Notes: generated from the letters alone by a model not told the origin. Numbered from the stretch's first letter, positions 16,249 through 24,664 are shown. The stretch: 35,844 nt of DNA from Candidatus Desulfofervidaceae bacterium (GCA_027064585.1 JAMOPI010000026.1:1-35844); one strand, 5' to 3'. Made by a program: numbers and translations.

Positions 16249-17565
16249 TTATTGCTCAACAATCAATTTTCCTATCGCCCTTTCCAAGTTTGCAATTGCG
16301 ACATTGTAGCGATAAAGTGCGCTATAATAATTGTTTTGTGCCTGCGTAAGCAGTGTCTGGGCATCCAAAACTTCCGTGGAGGTAGTAACCTGATTTTTAT
16401 ATTGTAAATCTGTAATACGGTAATTTTCCTTGGCCTGTTTTACAGAAATTCTGGCAGTCTCAATATTTTTTTCTGCCTCTTTTAGGTTTAAATAGGCGGT
16501 TTTTACCTGTAGTCTAACCTGGTCTTTTATTCTATTCAATGTCTTCTCTAAGGCATTTTTTTGCCACTTTAATTTTTTTACCTGGGCCTTTGTTTTTCCC
16601 CATTCAAAAAATGTCCACTTGGCCTGCAAAGTAAGATAAAATTGGTCAGGATTTTGGTAATCATTTCCGTTTACATTGGGATGATTACCAATCCGCTCAT
16701 ATTTTCCCACGAGGGCAACTTGAGGATAGTATTGAGATTTGGCCATCTTAATCTGGGCCTTCATCTGCTCTAACTGTTTGGCAATTTGTCTTAGTTCAGG
16801 CCTCTCTTTAATGGCTATTTTTAGAAGATGGTTGAGATTCAACTTTAAGGGCTGATAGTTTAATACATCTTTGATTTTAGTGGGATGATTGACATCCAGA
16901 CGCAAGAGAATATTAAAGTTAGAAATGGCAGTTTGTAAGTTGTTTCTTGCCCTGACTAAGTCCTGTCTAGCATTGGCAAGGGCTACCTTTGACTTAAGTA
17001 AGTCATTCCTAGGAATGATACCCGCCTTGTATAAGGCCTGAGCATCTTTAAGGTGGGCTTCTAGATTTTTTACTGCCATCTCTGCTACTTCTTTGTATTT
17101 TTCTGCCAAAAGCACCTGAAAGTAGGCTACCTTTACCTCTTTTATGACCTCTTGCTCCGCCTCTATCCTTTCTAAGCGGGCGAGATCTACACCCAACTTG
17201 CTCAATTTATACTGGCTAGTCAGATAGAAACCGGTAAAAATAGGCTGCGTGAATTGAATGTCCCAGGTATAATTATTCTCTGGACCCGTAACAATGTGGG
17301 GGGATCCAGGCATTTCTTTAAAGATGGCATAAGGTGAATCTTTTAACCTGGTATAAGAATAACTTGTCTCTAATTTTGGGAAAAATTGACTTCTGGCCAC
17401 CTTTACCCCTTCTTTAGCAGCCTTAATCTGGGCCAGTTTTTCTTGAATGAGCAAGTTGTTTTTCAAGGCCATCTTAAGACTGGTCTTTAAATCCAGCATT
17501 TCAGCATGAACCAAAACGGGAAAAAGCATACCCAAAATAAGGCCTATCATGAGTTTTTTTATCAT
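16249..17565 (-). CDS. TolC-family outer-membrane efflux protein
   Basis: A 438-aa protein with a clear signal peptide (MIKKLMIGLILGMLFPVLVHA, cleavage after residue 21). Two homologous halves each carry long helices and the OEP-type motif (LKTSLKMALKNN... and LNHLLKIAIKERPEL). It forms the outer-membrane channel of the tripartite exporter. Upstream in-frame starts reach 17670 but would place 35 residues before the signal peptide and overlap tetR; ATG 17565 overlaps the tetR stop as ATGA and is chosen. Confidence 0.93.
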   Translation of the reverse strand: MIKKLMIGLILGMLFPVLVHAEMLDLKTSLKMALKNNLLIQEKLAQIKAAKEGVKVARSQFFPKLETSYSYTRLKDSPYAIFKEMPGSPHIVTGPENNYTWDIQFTQPIFTGFYLTSQYKLSKLGVDLARLERIEAEQEVIKEVKVAYFQVLLAEKYKEVAEMAVKNLEAHLKDAQALYKAGIIPRNDLLKSKVALANARQDLVRARNNLQTAISNFNILLRLDVNHPTKIKDVLNYQPLKLNLNHLLKIAIKERPELRQIAKQLEQMKAQIKMAKSQYYPQVALVGKYERIGNHPNVNGNDYQNPDQFYLTLQAKWTFFEWGKTKAQVKKLKWQKNALEKTLNRIKDQVRLQVKTAYLNLKEAEKNIETARISVKQAKENYRITDLQYKNQVTTSTEVLDAQTLLTQAQNNYYSALYRYNVAIANLERAIGKLIVEQ

Positions 17566-18218
17566 CGTCCTTCCCTTTGTAATTTTTCTCCTTTTAAACC
17601 GTAAAAGATAAAATCTAAAATTACGGGTAGTTTTGAGGTCAATTGAACCTCCTCTTCTGACTTTATCCACTCGTGAATAAGGGCCTGGATCATTCCACTG
17701 ATTAAGACAGCCATTTCTTTAGGAGGGAATTTTTTAAACTCTCCCTGGAAGATACCTTCCTCTATAACCTGAGCTAATATAGATAATCCTTCCTGGTATT
17801 TTCTATCTATCTTTTTCCCCAATTCTTCTCTAACCAAAACGGCTATATTTTGCCTATGTAAGGCATAAATCCTAAAGAAATCACGATTTTCTTGGAAAAA
17901 CTTTAGTTTCACCTGGATAATGGCCTTAATTTTTTCCAGAGGGGTTTGCGCCTCCTCTATGGCTTGTTTAACAAGCCTCAATAAGAGATCTATCTTTTCA
18001 TGTAATAAGGTAAGATAAATTTTATCTTTACTTTTAAAAAAACGATAAATAGTGGCCATACCAAATTCTGATGCCTTGGCAATTTCAGCCATGGTCGTTT
18101 GATAATAGCCTTTTTGCGCAAAAAGCCGCTCAGCGACATTTAAAATATACTGCCGCCGCCAGTTTCTTTCCTGTTTCCGCCGTCCTAATGCCATGTTATG
18201 GGAATTTAAATTCTCCAT
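17562..18218 (-). CDS. TetR-family transcriptional repressor, first gene of the efflux operon
   Basis: A 218-aa regulator. The N-terminal HTH (residues ~20-65) includes ILNVAERLFAQKGYYQTTMA and the recognition part FGMATIYRFFKSKDKIY. The C-terminal ligand-binding domain is helical and includes an ELGKKIDRKYQEG helix, as in many TetR/AcrR regulators. It likely represses its own operon until an export substrate binds. ATG 18218 is taken as start; a TTG six codons upstream (18236) is in frame. A 17-bp palindrome overlies the -10 box of its promoter. Confidence 0.9.
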   Translation of the reverse strand: MENLNSHNMALGRRKQERNWRRQYILNVAERLFAQKGYYQTTMAEIAKASEFGMATIYRFFKSKDKIYLTLLHEKIDLLLRLVKQAIEEAQTPLEKIKAIIQVKLKFFQENRDFFRIYALHRQNIAVLVREELGKKIDRKYQEGLSILAQVIEEGIFQGEFKKFPPKEMAVLISGMIQALIHEWIKSEEEVQLTSKLPVILDFIFYGLKGEKLQREGR

Positions 18219-18247
18219 TTTGAATGAACGCTCCAAATTTGAATGAC

Positions 18248-18282
18248 TATTCTAAAATAGAATAAAAATTCTCAAAAGTCAA
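18248..18282 (-). promoter_or_regulatory. tetR-efflux operon promoter and operator palindrome
   Basis: On the minus strand TTGACT (18282-18277) is followed after 17 nt by TATTTT (18259-18254). The palindrome TATTCTAAAATAGAATA (18248-18264; 7-bp arms, 3-nt centre) is centred on the -10 box, the classic place for TetR autorepression. Direct repeats of TTTGAATGA lie just downstream (18219-18227 and 18238-18246). Confidence 0.6.
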
Positions 18283-18330
18283 GAGGCCTATATAAATAAA
18301 TGTGCCTTTTCAAACGCCCTCTAGTTTGAT

Positions 18331-18537
18331 GAGGCTGTTTGAAAATTGAACATTGATCCAAATTTTCCTTCCCCCTTACTTACAAAAATTATACGCCAAG
18401 GCCTCGTTAGGTTATAATTAAATTGGACTTGAAGAAAAGGTAAGTGTGTTTTCACTTTTTAAGTGAAAGGTATTTTTTAAAAATGTTTCTTATAGCCTAC
18501 TTGTAGAGTTTCTTGGAGGGCAATTGCGGATTTTGGC
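18331..18537 (+). repeat. Intergenic repeat, copy C
   Basis: Fills most of the divergent 18237-18604 gap. The left part 18331-18363 matches 1203-1235. 18384-18402 matches the minus strand beside the GC-rich palindrome (AAAATTATAYGCCARGGCC), but here the core is missing and TTATAATTA follows directly. 18410-18537 matches copy B: GGACTTGAAGAAAAGG, hairpin TTTCACTTTTTAAGTGAAA (18450-18468), TATTTTTTAAAAAT, CTTGTAGAGTTTCTTGGAGG and GGATTTTGGC. The end lies 12 nt from the amrS -35 box. Confidence 0.7.
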
Positions 18538-18549
18538 AATTCCATTTCT

Positions 18550-18579
18550 TTGACACCCTCTCTTAAATTATGATAAAAT
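18550..18579 (+). promoter_or_regulatory. amrS promoter
   Basis: TTGACA (18550-18555), 18-nt spacer, TAAAAT (18574-18579) with an extended TG one base before. The GGATTTTGGC element ends 12 nt upstream of the -35 box. Confidence 0.62.
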
Positions 18580-18604
18580 GTTCGTAAGCCTGTCAGGAGG
18601 GAAA

Positions 18605-19618
18605 ATGATGAAGAAGGCAATGCTTTATGAAAAACTAGCGGATAAGAAAGTCCGTTGTAAGTTATGTAGTCATCGGTGTGTCATCCCAGAGGGTGGACAT
18701 GGTATCTGTGGAGTAAGGGTAAATAAAGGCGGGGAGCTATACTCTTTGGTGTATAAAAAGGTTGTGGCCAAACACAACGATCCCATTGAGAAAAAGCCCC
18801 TTTATCATTTCTATCCCGGCAGCCTTTCTTTTTCTATTGCTACCGTTGGTTGTAATTTTAGATGTCTTTTTTGCCAAAATGCCGATATTTCACAAATGCC
18901 CAGAGAGGAAGGCCGTATTGTTGGTATAGATACCAGCCCCGAGGAAATTGTGGAAGAGGCCCTAAGGGCCGAAGCCAAATCCATCGCCTATACCTATACT
19001 GAACCTACCATTTTTTTTGAACTCGCCTATGAAACAGCCAAGTTAGCTGCAACTAAGGGGCTAAAAAATGTCTTTGTCAGCAATGGTTATATGAGCAAAG
19101 AGGCCCTAGAAACCATTGCCCCTTATCTTCATGCGGCTAACATAGACTTAAAGTCCTTTCAGGACAAATTTTACAAAGAGGTCTGTGGGGCTAGATTGCA
19201 ACCGGTTCTTGACACTATCAGCAACATGGTAGAGAAGGGAATCTGGGTAGAGGTTACGACGCTCTTAATTCCTACCTTAAACGACAGCGAAGAGGAATTG
19301 CGGGAGATTGCGAGATGGATTTACAGGCTAAATCCAGATATTCCTTGGCACATCAGCCGTTTTTATCCTACTTACCGTTTGCTTCATATTCCGCCTACAT
19401 CTGTGGGAAAGATAAGAAGGGCAAGAGAAATCGGCCTGGAAGAAGGACTACATTATGTCTATACAGGCAATGTTCCCGGTGATGATGGTGAAAACACCTA
19501 TTGCCACCAGTGTGGAAATCTTCTTATCGGCCGTTACGGTTATACCATTGGTCATTATGGTGTAGAAAATGGCAGATGTCCCCAATGCGGGACAACCATC
19601 CCTGGCGTTGGCCTGTAG
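18605..19618 (+). CDS. amrS: AmmeMemoRadiSam system radical SAM enzyme
   Basis: A 337-aa radical SAM protein. The SAM cluster motif is CNFRCLFCQN (C83, C87, C90). It is preceded by an extra cysteine set CKLCSHRCVIPEG...GICGVR and followed by C-terminal CHQCGN...CPQCG, both typical of AmrS (PflA-related) proteins. The family co-occurs with Memo (AmrB) and AMMECR1 (AmrA) proteins, neither of which is in this window; its substrate is uncertain. AGGAGGG (18595-18601) serves ATG 18605 or the adjacent ATG 18608; an upstream ATG at 18578 overlaps the -10 box and is rejected. Zinc-ribbon-like C-terminal cysteines may bind a second metal. Confidence 0.9.
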   Translation: MMKKAMLYEKLADKKVRCKLCSHRCVIPEGGHGICGVRVNKGGELYSLVYKKVVAKHNDPIEKKPLYHFYPGSLSFSIATVGCNFRCLFCQNADISQMPREEGRIVGIDTSPEEIVEEALRAEAKSIAYTYTEPTIFFELAYETAKLAATKGLKNVFVSNGYMSKEALETIAPYLHAANIDLKSFQDKFYKEVCGARLQPVLDTISNMVEKGIWVEVTTLLIPTLNDSEEELREIARWIYRLNPDIPWHISRFYPTYRLLHIPPTSVGKIRRAREIGLEEGLHYVYTGNVPGDDGENTYCHQCGNLLIGRYGYTIGHYGVENGRCPQCGTTIPGVGL

Positions 19619-19727
19619 CTAAAAACATTAACTGGTTAGAAACATCGCCACTTTGTGCTTCACGAACTACTCCCTGAAGTTGGGCTGCTTGTGTAATACT
19701 TCACCTTCCAAAAAGACAAAAAATCGG

Positions 19728-19733
19728 TTATCT
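19728..19733 (+). promoter_or_regulatory. Possible -10 box of the DUF401-ykgJ-mog cluster
   Basis: TTATCT lies 8 nt before the ATG at 19742. The same hexamer serves as -10 in ilv P1. The -35 is weak (TTCCAA at 19706-19711, 16-nt spacer). If real, the message would be nearly leaderless. The remaining 19619-19727 gap shows no gene or clear terminator. Confidence 0.3.
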
Positions 19734-19741
19734 TACTTGAC

Positions 19742-20974
19742 ATGGCAGTGGTGAAGCTTTTCCTTATTTTTGTCCTTCTTGTTTTCCTTTTAAGGCGTAA
19801 GTGGTTGATGGGGCATGCCCTTTTGTTGGCCGCCCTTTTGTGTGGATTGTGCCAAAGCTTATCCCCTTTACCGATGATTAAGGTTGTTATTCATACCTTA
19901 GAAAATACACAAAACTTACTTCTTGTCTGCATCATCCTTTCTATCCTTATCTTTGCCCACAGTCTGGCCAAGACTGGGTACGTCAATCGCTTTATTCAGG
20001 CCTATCAAAGTATTTCTCCCTGGCCCCGCTTAAATTTGATGACTATTCCTGCCTTTATTGGCCTTTTACCCATGCCAGGAGGGGCCATCTTTTCTGCCCC
20101 TTTGGTAGAAAGAGTGGCTACTGATGTCAATATATCCCGCCCACAGCAGGCAATTATCAACTATTGGTTCCGCCACTGCCCTGAATTTTGTTGGCCCCTT
20201 TATCCTGGGCTTATCCTTGCTGCCCACTTGGGTCAAGTTGACCTGGTGCGTTTAATCACCTATCAGTTTCCCCTTACAATTTGGGCCTTTGTATTGGGTA
20301 TAGCTTTCTTTTTACGAAGCCTCTCTTCTCCTCTGCTTCAAACAAAAACTAGCTTTTTTCTTTTCTTAAAAGAGGCCGCTCCTATCCTGATTGTGCTTGT
20401 CCTTGCTGTAAGTGGAAAAAGGCTGTTTCCTGCATTACCTAGGGAGATTACCATCGGGTTGGCTGTGTGGGTAGGTATTGTTTGGGTCTGGGTAAGAACA
20501 CGTATTACCTTTTACCAGCTTAAACTTATCTTTACCGAAAAGACCCTTTTAAAAGTACTTTATGCTGTCTTTGGCATCTTTGTCTTCAAACAGATGCTCA
20601 ATGAAAGCCACATCGTCATAGACGCCAGTAGGGTCTTAGTAAATTATCATGTCCCCTTAGTGTTCATAGCTGCCTTTTTGCCCTTTTTGGTAGGGCTTAT
20701 TGTTGGTCTTACTTTGGCCTTTGTCGGGACAACCTTTCCGCTGCTTATTGCCCTCATTCATACCATGCAGGTATCGGTCTTTCCTTATACTATCCTCGCC
20801 TTTATGTCTGGCGTTATTGGGGTGTTACTTTCGCCCATGCACCTTTGTCTGGTCTTGAGTTTGGAGTATTTTCAAGTAAATTTTAGCGAAGTTTATCCAC
20901 GCCTTTACTGGCCTTGCATTTTGCTGTTTTTAGCAGGATTTATATGGTTTTTTATATTAAGAGGTATGGTTTAA
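19742..20974 (+). CDS. DUF401 family integral membrane protein
   Basis: A 410-aa, very hydrophobic protein with roughly ten to twelve membrane segments. The family-typical stretch FIGLLPMPGGAIFSAPLVE lies around residue 105, followed by a conserved YWFRHCPEFCWPLYPG block. A second GLTLAFVGTTFPLL segment in the C-terminal half suggests an internally duplicated transporter fold. DUF401 proteins are widespread in anaerobes and archaea and are presumed transporters; the substrate is unknown. No Shine-Dalgarno is seen before ATG 19742. The YkgJ-like gene follows after 12 nt. Confidence 0.85.
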   Translation: MAVVKLFLIFVLLVFLLRRKWLMGHALLLAALLCGLCQSLSPLPMIKVVIHTLENTQNLLLVCIILSILIFAHSLAKTGYVNRFIQAYQSISPWPRLNLMTIPAFIGLLPMPGGAIFSAPLVERVATDVNISRPQQAIINYWFRHCPEFCWPLYPGLILAAHLGQVDLVRLITYQFPLTIWAFVLGIAFFLRSLSSPLLQTKTSFFLFLKEAAPILIVLVLAVSGKRLFPALPREITIGLAVWVGIVWVWVRTRITFYQLKLIFTEKTLLKVLYAVFGIFVFKQMLNESHIVIDASRVLVNYHVPLVFIAAFLPFLVGLIVGLTLAFVGTTFPLLIALIHTMQVSVFPYTILAFMSGVIGVLLSPMHLCLVLSLEYFQVNFSEVYPRLYWPCILLFLAGFIWFFILRGMV

Positions 20975-20986
20975 AGGGAGGGAAAA

Positions 20987-21727
20987 ATGGAGGGTTTCCC
21001 CAAGTTTGATATTCTAAAGGCCATTTATCAATTTTATGATGACTATGTAAGCCAATTTGATTTTGTCTGTCAGCCCAAGTGCACTGCCTGTTGCACACAA
21101 CATGTATGTATAACTACCCTTGAAGGGGCATTTATTATTGCCTATCTTAAAGAAAAAAAATGTCTAAACCTTTTAGACCGTCTTAACCAAGTTGATCCAA
21201 ACAGGCTTTTTTCGCCCCGTCTTAGCACCAATATGTTGGCGGCTTATTGTCTAAACCGACGCGAACCACCTGTGGAAGAAGAATGTTTCTCTACGGCCCC
21301 TTGTCCTTTTTTAGAAGACGGTTTGTGTCTCATCTATCCAGTGCGTCCTTTTGCCTGCCGCAGCTTCTTTTCGCAAGAGCGGTGTGATATAAAAGGAGAA
21401 GCCGTAGTACCGCCGGTGTTGGTGACGATAAATATTTTGCTTAACCAACTCTTAGAGCATGTTGATACCCCTGGGTGCTATGGCAATATGATAAAAGTGC
21501 TTTTGTTTTTAAAAAATGAGGAGAATTTAGGGCGTTATTTTTTGCAGCAATGCCTTATGCCTGAAGGCTTAGTACCTAACCGGCCTATTCCTGGCTTTCT
21601 TTTTCCACCAGAACACCAACGAGAGGTAAGAAAGGCCATTGACAAGCTTGCTCTTTTGCGCATTGGTCAGATTGATATGAAAAATGTCTTGACGCAAATT
21701 TTAAGACCAGGAGGAGAACATGTATAA
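20987..21727 (+). CDS. YkgJ-type cysteine-cluster (putative metal-chelating) protein
   Basis: A 246-aa protein with the YkgJ/CxxCxxCC pattern: CQPKCTACCTQH near residues 26-37, then CPFLEDGLCLIYPVRPFACRSF near 105-126. These cysteines probably bind Fe-S or zinc. Members are linked by annotation to metal binding, but activity is unknown. AAGGGAGGG precedes the start. Its last 8 bases overlap mogA, so the two are co-translated; this context hints at a metal- or cofactor-related role. Confidence 0.82.
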   Translation: MEGFPKFDILKAIYQFYDDYVSQFDFVCQPKCTACCTQHVCITTLEGAFIIAYLKEKKCLNLLDRLNQVDPNRLFSPRLSTNMLAAYCLNRREPPVEEECFSTAPCPFLEDGLCLIYPVRPFACRSFFSQERCDIKGEAVVPPVLVTINILLNQLLEHVDTPGCYGNMIKVLLFLKNEENLGRYFLQQCLMPEGLVPNRPIPGFLFPPEHQREVRKAIDKLALLRIGQIDMKNVLTQILRPGGEHV

Positions 21728-22211
21728 AGTGGGTATACTTACGGTGAGTGACAAGGCCAGTCAAGGGAAAAGAGAGGACAGGAGTGGACAAGTTTTGCAA
21801 GAACTTTTAAAGGAAGCAGGTTTTACCATTGCTGCCTATACCATAGTGCCGGATGAAGAAGAAATAATCTCTCAACACTTAAAGGAGTGGGTAGATAAAC
21901 TTGCCCTAGACCTCATTTTTACCACAGGCGGCACTGGCTTAACGCCTAGGGATGTAACTCCTGAAGCAACCTTAAAGGTGATTGAAAGACAGGTGCCGGG
22001 GATGGCTGAGGCCATGCGGATGGAAGGATTTAAAAAAACTCCCCACGCCATGCTTTCCCGTGCGGTAGTAGGAATTAGAAAACAAAGTCTTATTGTTAAT
22101 CTACCTGGTAGCCCCAAAGCCGTTGAGGAAGGGCTGGAGGTGATTTTACCAGCCTTACCTCATGCCCTAGCCAAGATAAAGGGGGACCCTACTCCGTGCG
22201 GGGAGGGCTAG
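21720..22211 (+). CDS. mog: Molybdopterin adenylyltransferase (MogA/MoaB family)
   Basis: A 163-aa MogA/MoaB-fold protein: KVGILTVSDKASQG at the N-terminus, then FTTGGTGLTPRDVTPEAT and VNLPGSPKAVEEGLEVILPALPHAL at the C-terminus. It adenylates molybdopterin ahead of metal insertion by MoeA. Both the TGGTG substrate loop and the NLPGSP motif are intact. AGGAGG precedes the ATG. The 3' end overlaps the convergent lolB-like gene by 23 bp. MoaB rather than MogA cannot be separated by sequence reading alone. Confidence 0.92.
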   Translation: MYKVGILTVSDKASQGKREDRSGQVLQELLKEAGFTIAAYTIVPDEEEIISQHLKEWVDKLALDLIFTTGGTGLTPRDVTPEATLKVIERQVPGMAEAMRMEGFKKTPHAMLSRAVVGIRKQSLIVNLPGSPKAVEEGLEVILPALPHALAKIKGDPTPCGEG

Positions 22212-22923
22212 GGAAGGGCAGGACAAACCAAGTATCTTTAATTTGGGGATTAAGCTTGACTTGGTCATAATCTATCTGGATAGAAGTGCCCAGTATATCC
22301 CTAAAAAGGGCCAAGACAGGCTTGTTATCTTTATAAGTAAACTTAACTTCCCAGAACCAGTCTCCTTCAGCGTTTTGAAGAATAATGCGTGTTACCTTTA
22401 AAGTTTGTCGTTTTAGCCAAATTTTTTCTCTTAAAACTCCATTTTTGTCTGTAAAAGAAAGAACAAAAAATTGTTCTTTCTGCTTTATTCCTCTTTCCTT
22501 CTCTAAATACCACATCTGACACCCAAAGAGCCTTACCCAATCTTCTAGTTGCAGCCGCACAGGAAGGCATGATTTCAAAATTTTAAGGGCCTGGCCCTGC
22601 TTATAGACCCGACCACTCCCATAGACAAAAAGAGTAAGTGTATTGTTTTTCTTAACGGCTGTAAAAAGAGGCCAGCCTAAGGCCGTGTAAATGTCTAAGC
22701 GTACCCGTTTAGGAGTCCAGATAGCTTCTATTCTTCCCGCAAAGCCGTAGCCTGCTCTTTTGACCTTTAGACGGCCAGAAAAATAGATACCTTTAACTAC
22801 CTGAAGCTGCTGTTGAAGCTTAATAAACAGGCTCTGGGCAAGAGGAGATGGTTGTCTTGGTGCACAGCCGGCCAATAGACAAATAAGGATCAGGCTGTAA
22901 AAAGGGGTTTTAAAAAATGACAT
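22189..22923 (-). CDS. LolB-like / DUF4292-type outer-membrane lipoprotein
   Basis: A 244-aa predicted lipoprotein: MSFFKTPFYSLILICLLAGC, with the lipobox LLAGC putting the acylated cysteine at residue 20. The mature part is rich in beta strands (GRLKVKRAGYGFAGRIEAIW..., LDIYTALGWPLF, WEVKFTYKDN), like the LolA/LolB half-barrel. LolB accepts lipoproteins from LolA at the outer membrane. The homology is loose, so DUF4292 is an equal description. The start 15 codons into the longer frame is chosen for the signal peptide; it overlaps the end of the TPR gene. Confidence 0.72.
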   Translation of the reverse strand: MSFFKTPFYSLILICLLAGCAPRQPSPLAQSLFIKLQQQLQVVKGIYFSGRLKVKRAGYGFAGRIEAIWTPKRVRLDIYTALGWPLFTAVKKNNTLTLFVYGSGRVYKQGQALKILKSCLPVRLQLEDWVRLFGCQMWYLEKERGIKQKEQFFVLSFTDKNGVLREKIWLKRQTLKVTRIILQNAEGDWFWEVKFTYKDNKPVLALFRDILGTSIQIDYDQVKLNPQIKDTWFVLPFPSPPRTE

Positions 22924-24610
22924 GGATTGGTTGATAGGGAATAGATCCTTCTGGCAAGAGGCGTTCAATTTTTTTTATCTTTTCCTTTAAGGTTTTTTTG
23001 TTTTTAGCTCCTAATTTAAGGGCCTTTTTGTAATAACGCAAGGCCTCTTTTAGCCTTTCATTTTTAAAGTAGGCATCTCCTAAATGTTCGGCAATGATGG
23101 GATCCTTGGCCTGTTTAAAGGCTCTTATTAGGACCTTTAAGGCCTTTTTATACTCCCCTTTTTGGTAATAAACCCAGCCTAAGCTGTCAATAATGTAGCC
23201 ATCATGTGGTTTTATTTTTAATGCCCTTTTAATTAAGCTTTCGGCTTCATCCAAGTTTTTTCCCATTTCTGCATAAGTGTAGCCCAGATAATTGAGGGCC
23301 TCGGCGTGGTCAGGTTTCAACTGGATGGTCTTACGCATCTCAACAATACACTTATCCTTTTTATGCATTTTATCATAGATTACCCCTAAACGAAAATGTA
23401 AGTTGGGATTGTTTGGGTGAATAGAGAGTGCCTTTTTTAAAACCTTTTTAGCCTCTAGATATTCTTTTGCCTCTTCTAGGATTGAGGCTAAAGTGATGTA
23501 AAGACGATCGTCTTTTGGATATATAGTTAAAGCCCTTTTTAAATCTGTAATTGCCTGCTTATATTTCTTTAATTGGGTCAAAAGATAGGCCTTATAAATA
23601 ATAGCCGTCTTATAGATGTCGACATTAGGAGGAATACGATTAAGAAGGGCAATGGCCTCTTGAATTTTCCCCAGTTTTTCATAGACATAGGCGAGGTGAT
23701 ACTTTAGGGCCGGTTGAGGAAAAACATCTACTACTTTTTCCAATACTTCGGCTGCTTCTTTATAGCGCTCATATTGTATCCAAAACAGACTAATCCTTAA
23801 GGCCTCATCTGGACGTTCAGAAACTGCGGCTAGCAGCTTTTTGGCCTTTTTTACCTGCTTCCTTTCCACATAAAGCTTGGCTAGGGCAAGACGGATGTCT
23901 AAATTGTCAGGATCGTTTTTTAGGATATTTTTATAAATGGCAATGGCCTTTTGATAGTCCTTCTTGATAATGGCAAGCTTGGCCTTTAATTTTAATCCCT
24001 CTCCAAAATCAGGTTTAAGGGCCAAGGCCTTTTTTAAATACTCTTCTGCTTTATTGTATTTTTTTAAGGAATAATAAAGGTTGGCCAGATGATAATAAGG
24101 AAGGTGAGATTTAGGATCCGCCGCAATAAGCTCTTTAAAGGTAGCAATAGCCGCCTTGTAATTATGACTTTCTATGTAAAGGTTGGCTAAATAAAAAAGC
24201 AGTTCTTTATTCTGAGGAGAAAGCTTAAGGATAGATTTACATTCTTGAATGGCCTCTGGATATTTATTTTGGTTGACATAGATCCACATTAATAAAAAAT
24301 GGGCCTTTTGCGATTGCGGGTTTGACTTAATGGCCTGTTTTAAGTAGGTTTCGGCCTGGGTAAGGTCCTTTTTTTGCAAATAGGCCTTGGCTAAATCTAC
24401 CATGACGCTAGTGGCCTTAGGGTCATAAAAAAGGGTCTTTTTCAGATACCCAATGGCCGTATCTATATCATGCCTTTGCAGGGCAATTTGGGCTTGGATA
24501 AAGGTATAATAAGCCAAGGAACGTTTAGAGTAGGAGAGGACAATGGAAGGAAATAGGGCCATAACAGTTATGAAGCCCACGATATAAAATAAATTTCTCC
24601 CTTTACTCAT
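22910..24610 (-). CDS. Tetratricopeptide-repeat protein, exported or membrane-anchored
   Basis: A 566-aa protein with an N-terminal hydrophobic segment (residues ~7-26, LFYIVGFITVMALFPSIVLS) and then about 14-15 TPR units of 34 residues covering ~32-540. Clear units include DIDTAIGYLKKTLFYDPKA and NYKAAIATFKELIAADPKSH. The superhelix is a protein-protein scaffold, probably periplasmic or outer-membrane associated. It overlaps the lolB-like gene by 14 nt, so the two envelope proteins are coupled. It follows rpoH after 54 nt and may share its message. Confidence 0.9.
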   Translation of the reverse strand: MSKGRNLFYIVGFITVMALFPSIVLSYSKRSLAYYTFIQAQIALQRHDIDTAIGYLKKTLFYDPKATSVMVDLAKAYLQKKDLTQAETYLKQAIKSNPQSQKAHFLLMWIYVNQNKYPEAIQECKSILKLSPQNKELLFYLANLYIESHNYKAAIATFKELIAADPKSHLPYYHLANLYYSLKKYNKAEEYLKKALALKPDFGEGLKLKAKLAIIKKDYQKAIAIYKNILKNDPDNLDIRLALAKLYVERKQVKKAKKLLAAVSERPDEALRISLFWIQYERYKEAAEVLEKVVDVFPQPALKYHLAYVYEKLGKIQEAIALLNRIPPNVDIYKTAIIYKAYLLTQLKKYKQAITDLKRALTIYPKDDRLYITLASILEEAKEYLEAKKVLKKALSIHPNNPNLHFRLGVIYDKMHKKDKCIVEMRKTIQLKPDHAEALNYLGYTYAEMGKNLDEAESLIKRALKIKPHDGYIIDSLGWVYYQKGEYKKALKVLIRAFKQAKDPIIAEHLGDAYFKNERLKEALRYYKKALKLGAKNKKTLKEKIKKIERLLPEGSIPYQPIHVIF

Positions 24611-24664
24611 TGTTATATATCCGCCAGTTTATTGACTTTAAACCTATAAGCTCATTTACCAAAA

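Noticed and set aside
17566-17670. N-terminal extension of the TolC protein to 17670
   Set aside because: It would put 35 basic residues before a clear signal peptide and overlap tetR; ATG 17565 with the ATGA overlap fits better.
18450-18480. The hairpin plus T-run in the repeat as an intrinsic terminator
   Set aside because: It lies upstream of a promoter in a divergent region with no transcript to end; stem is AT-rich and the T-run does not follow it directly.
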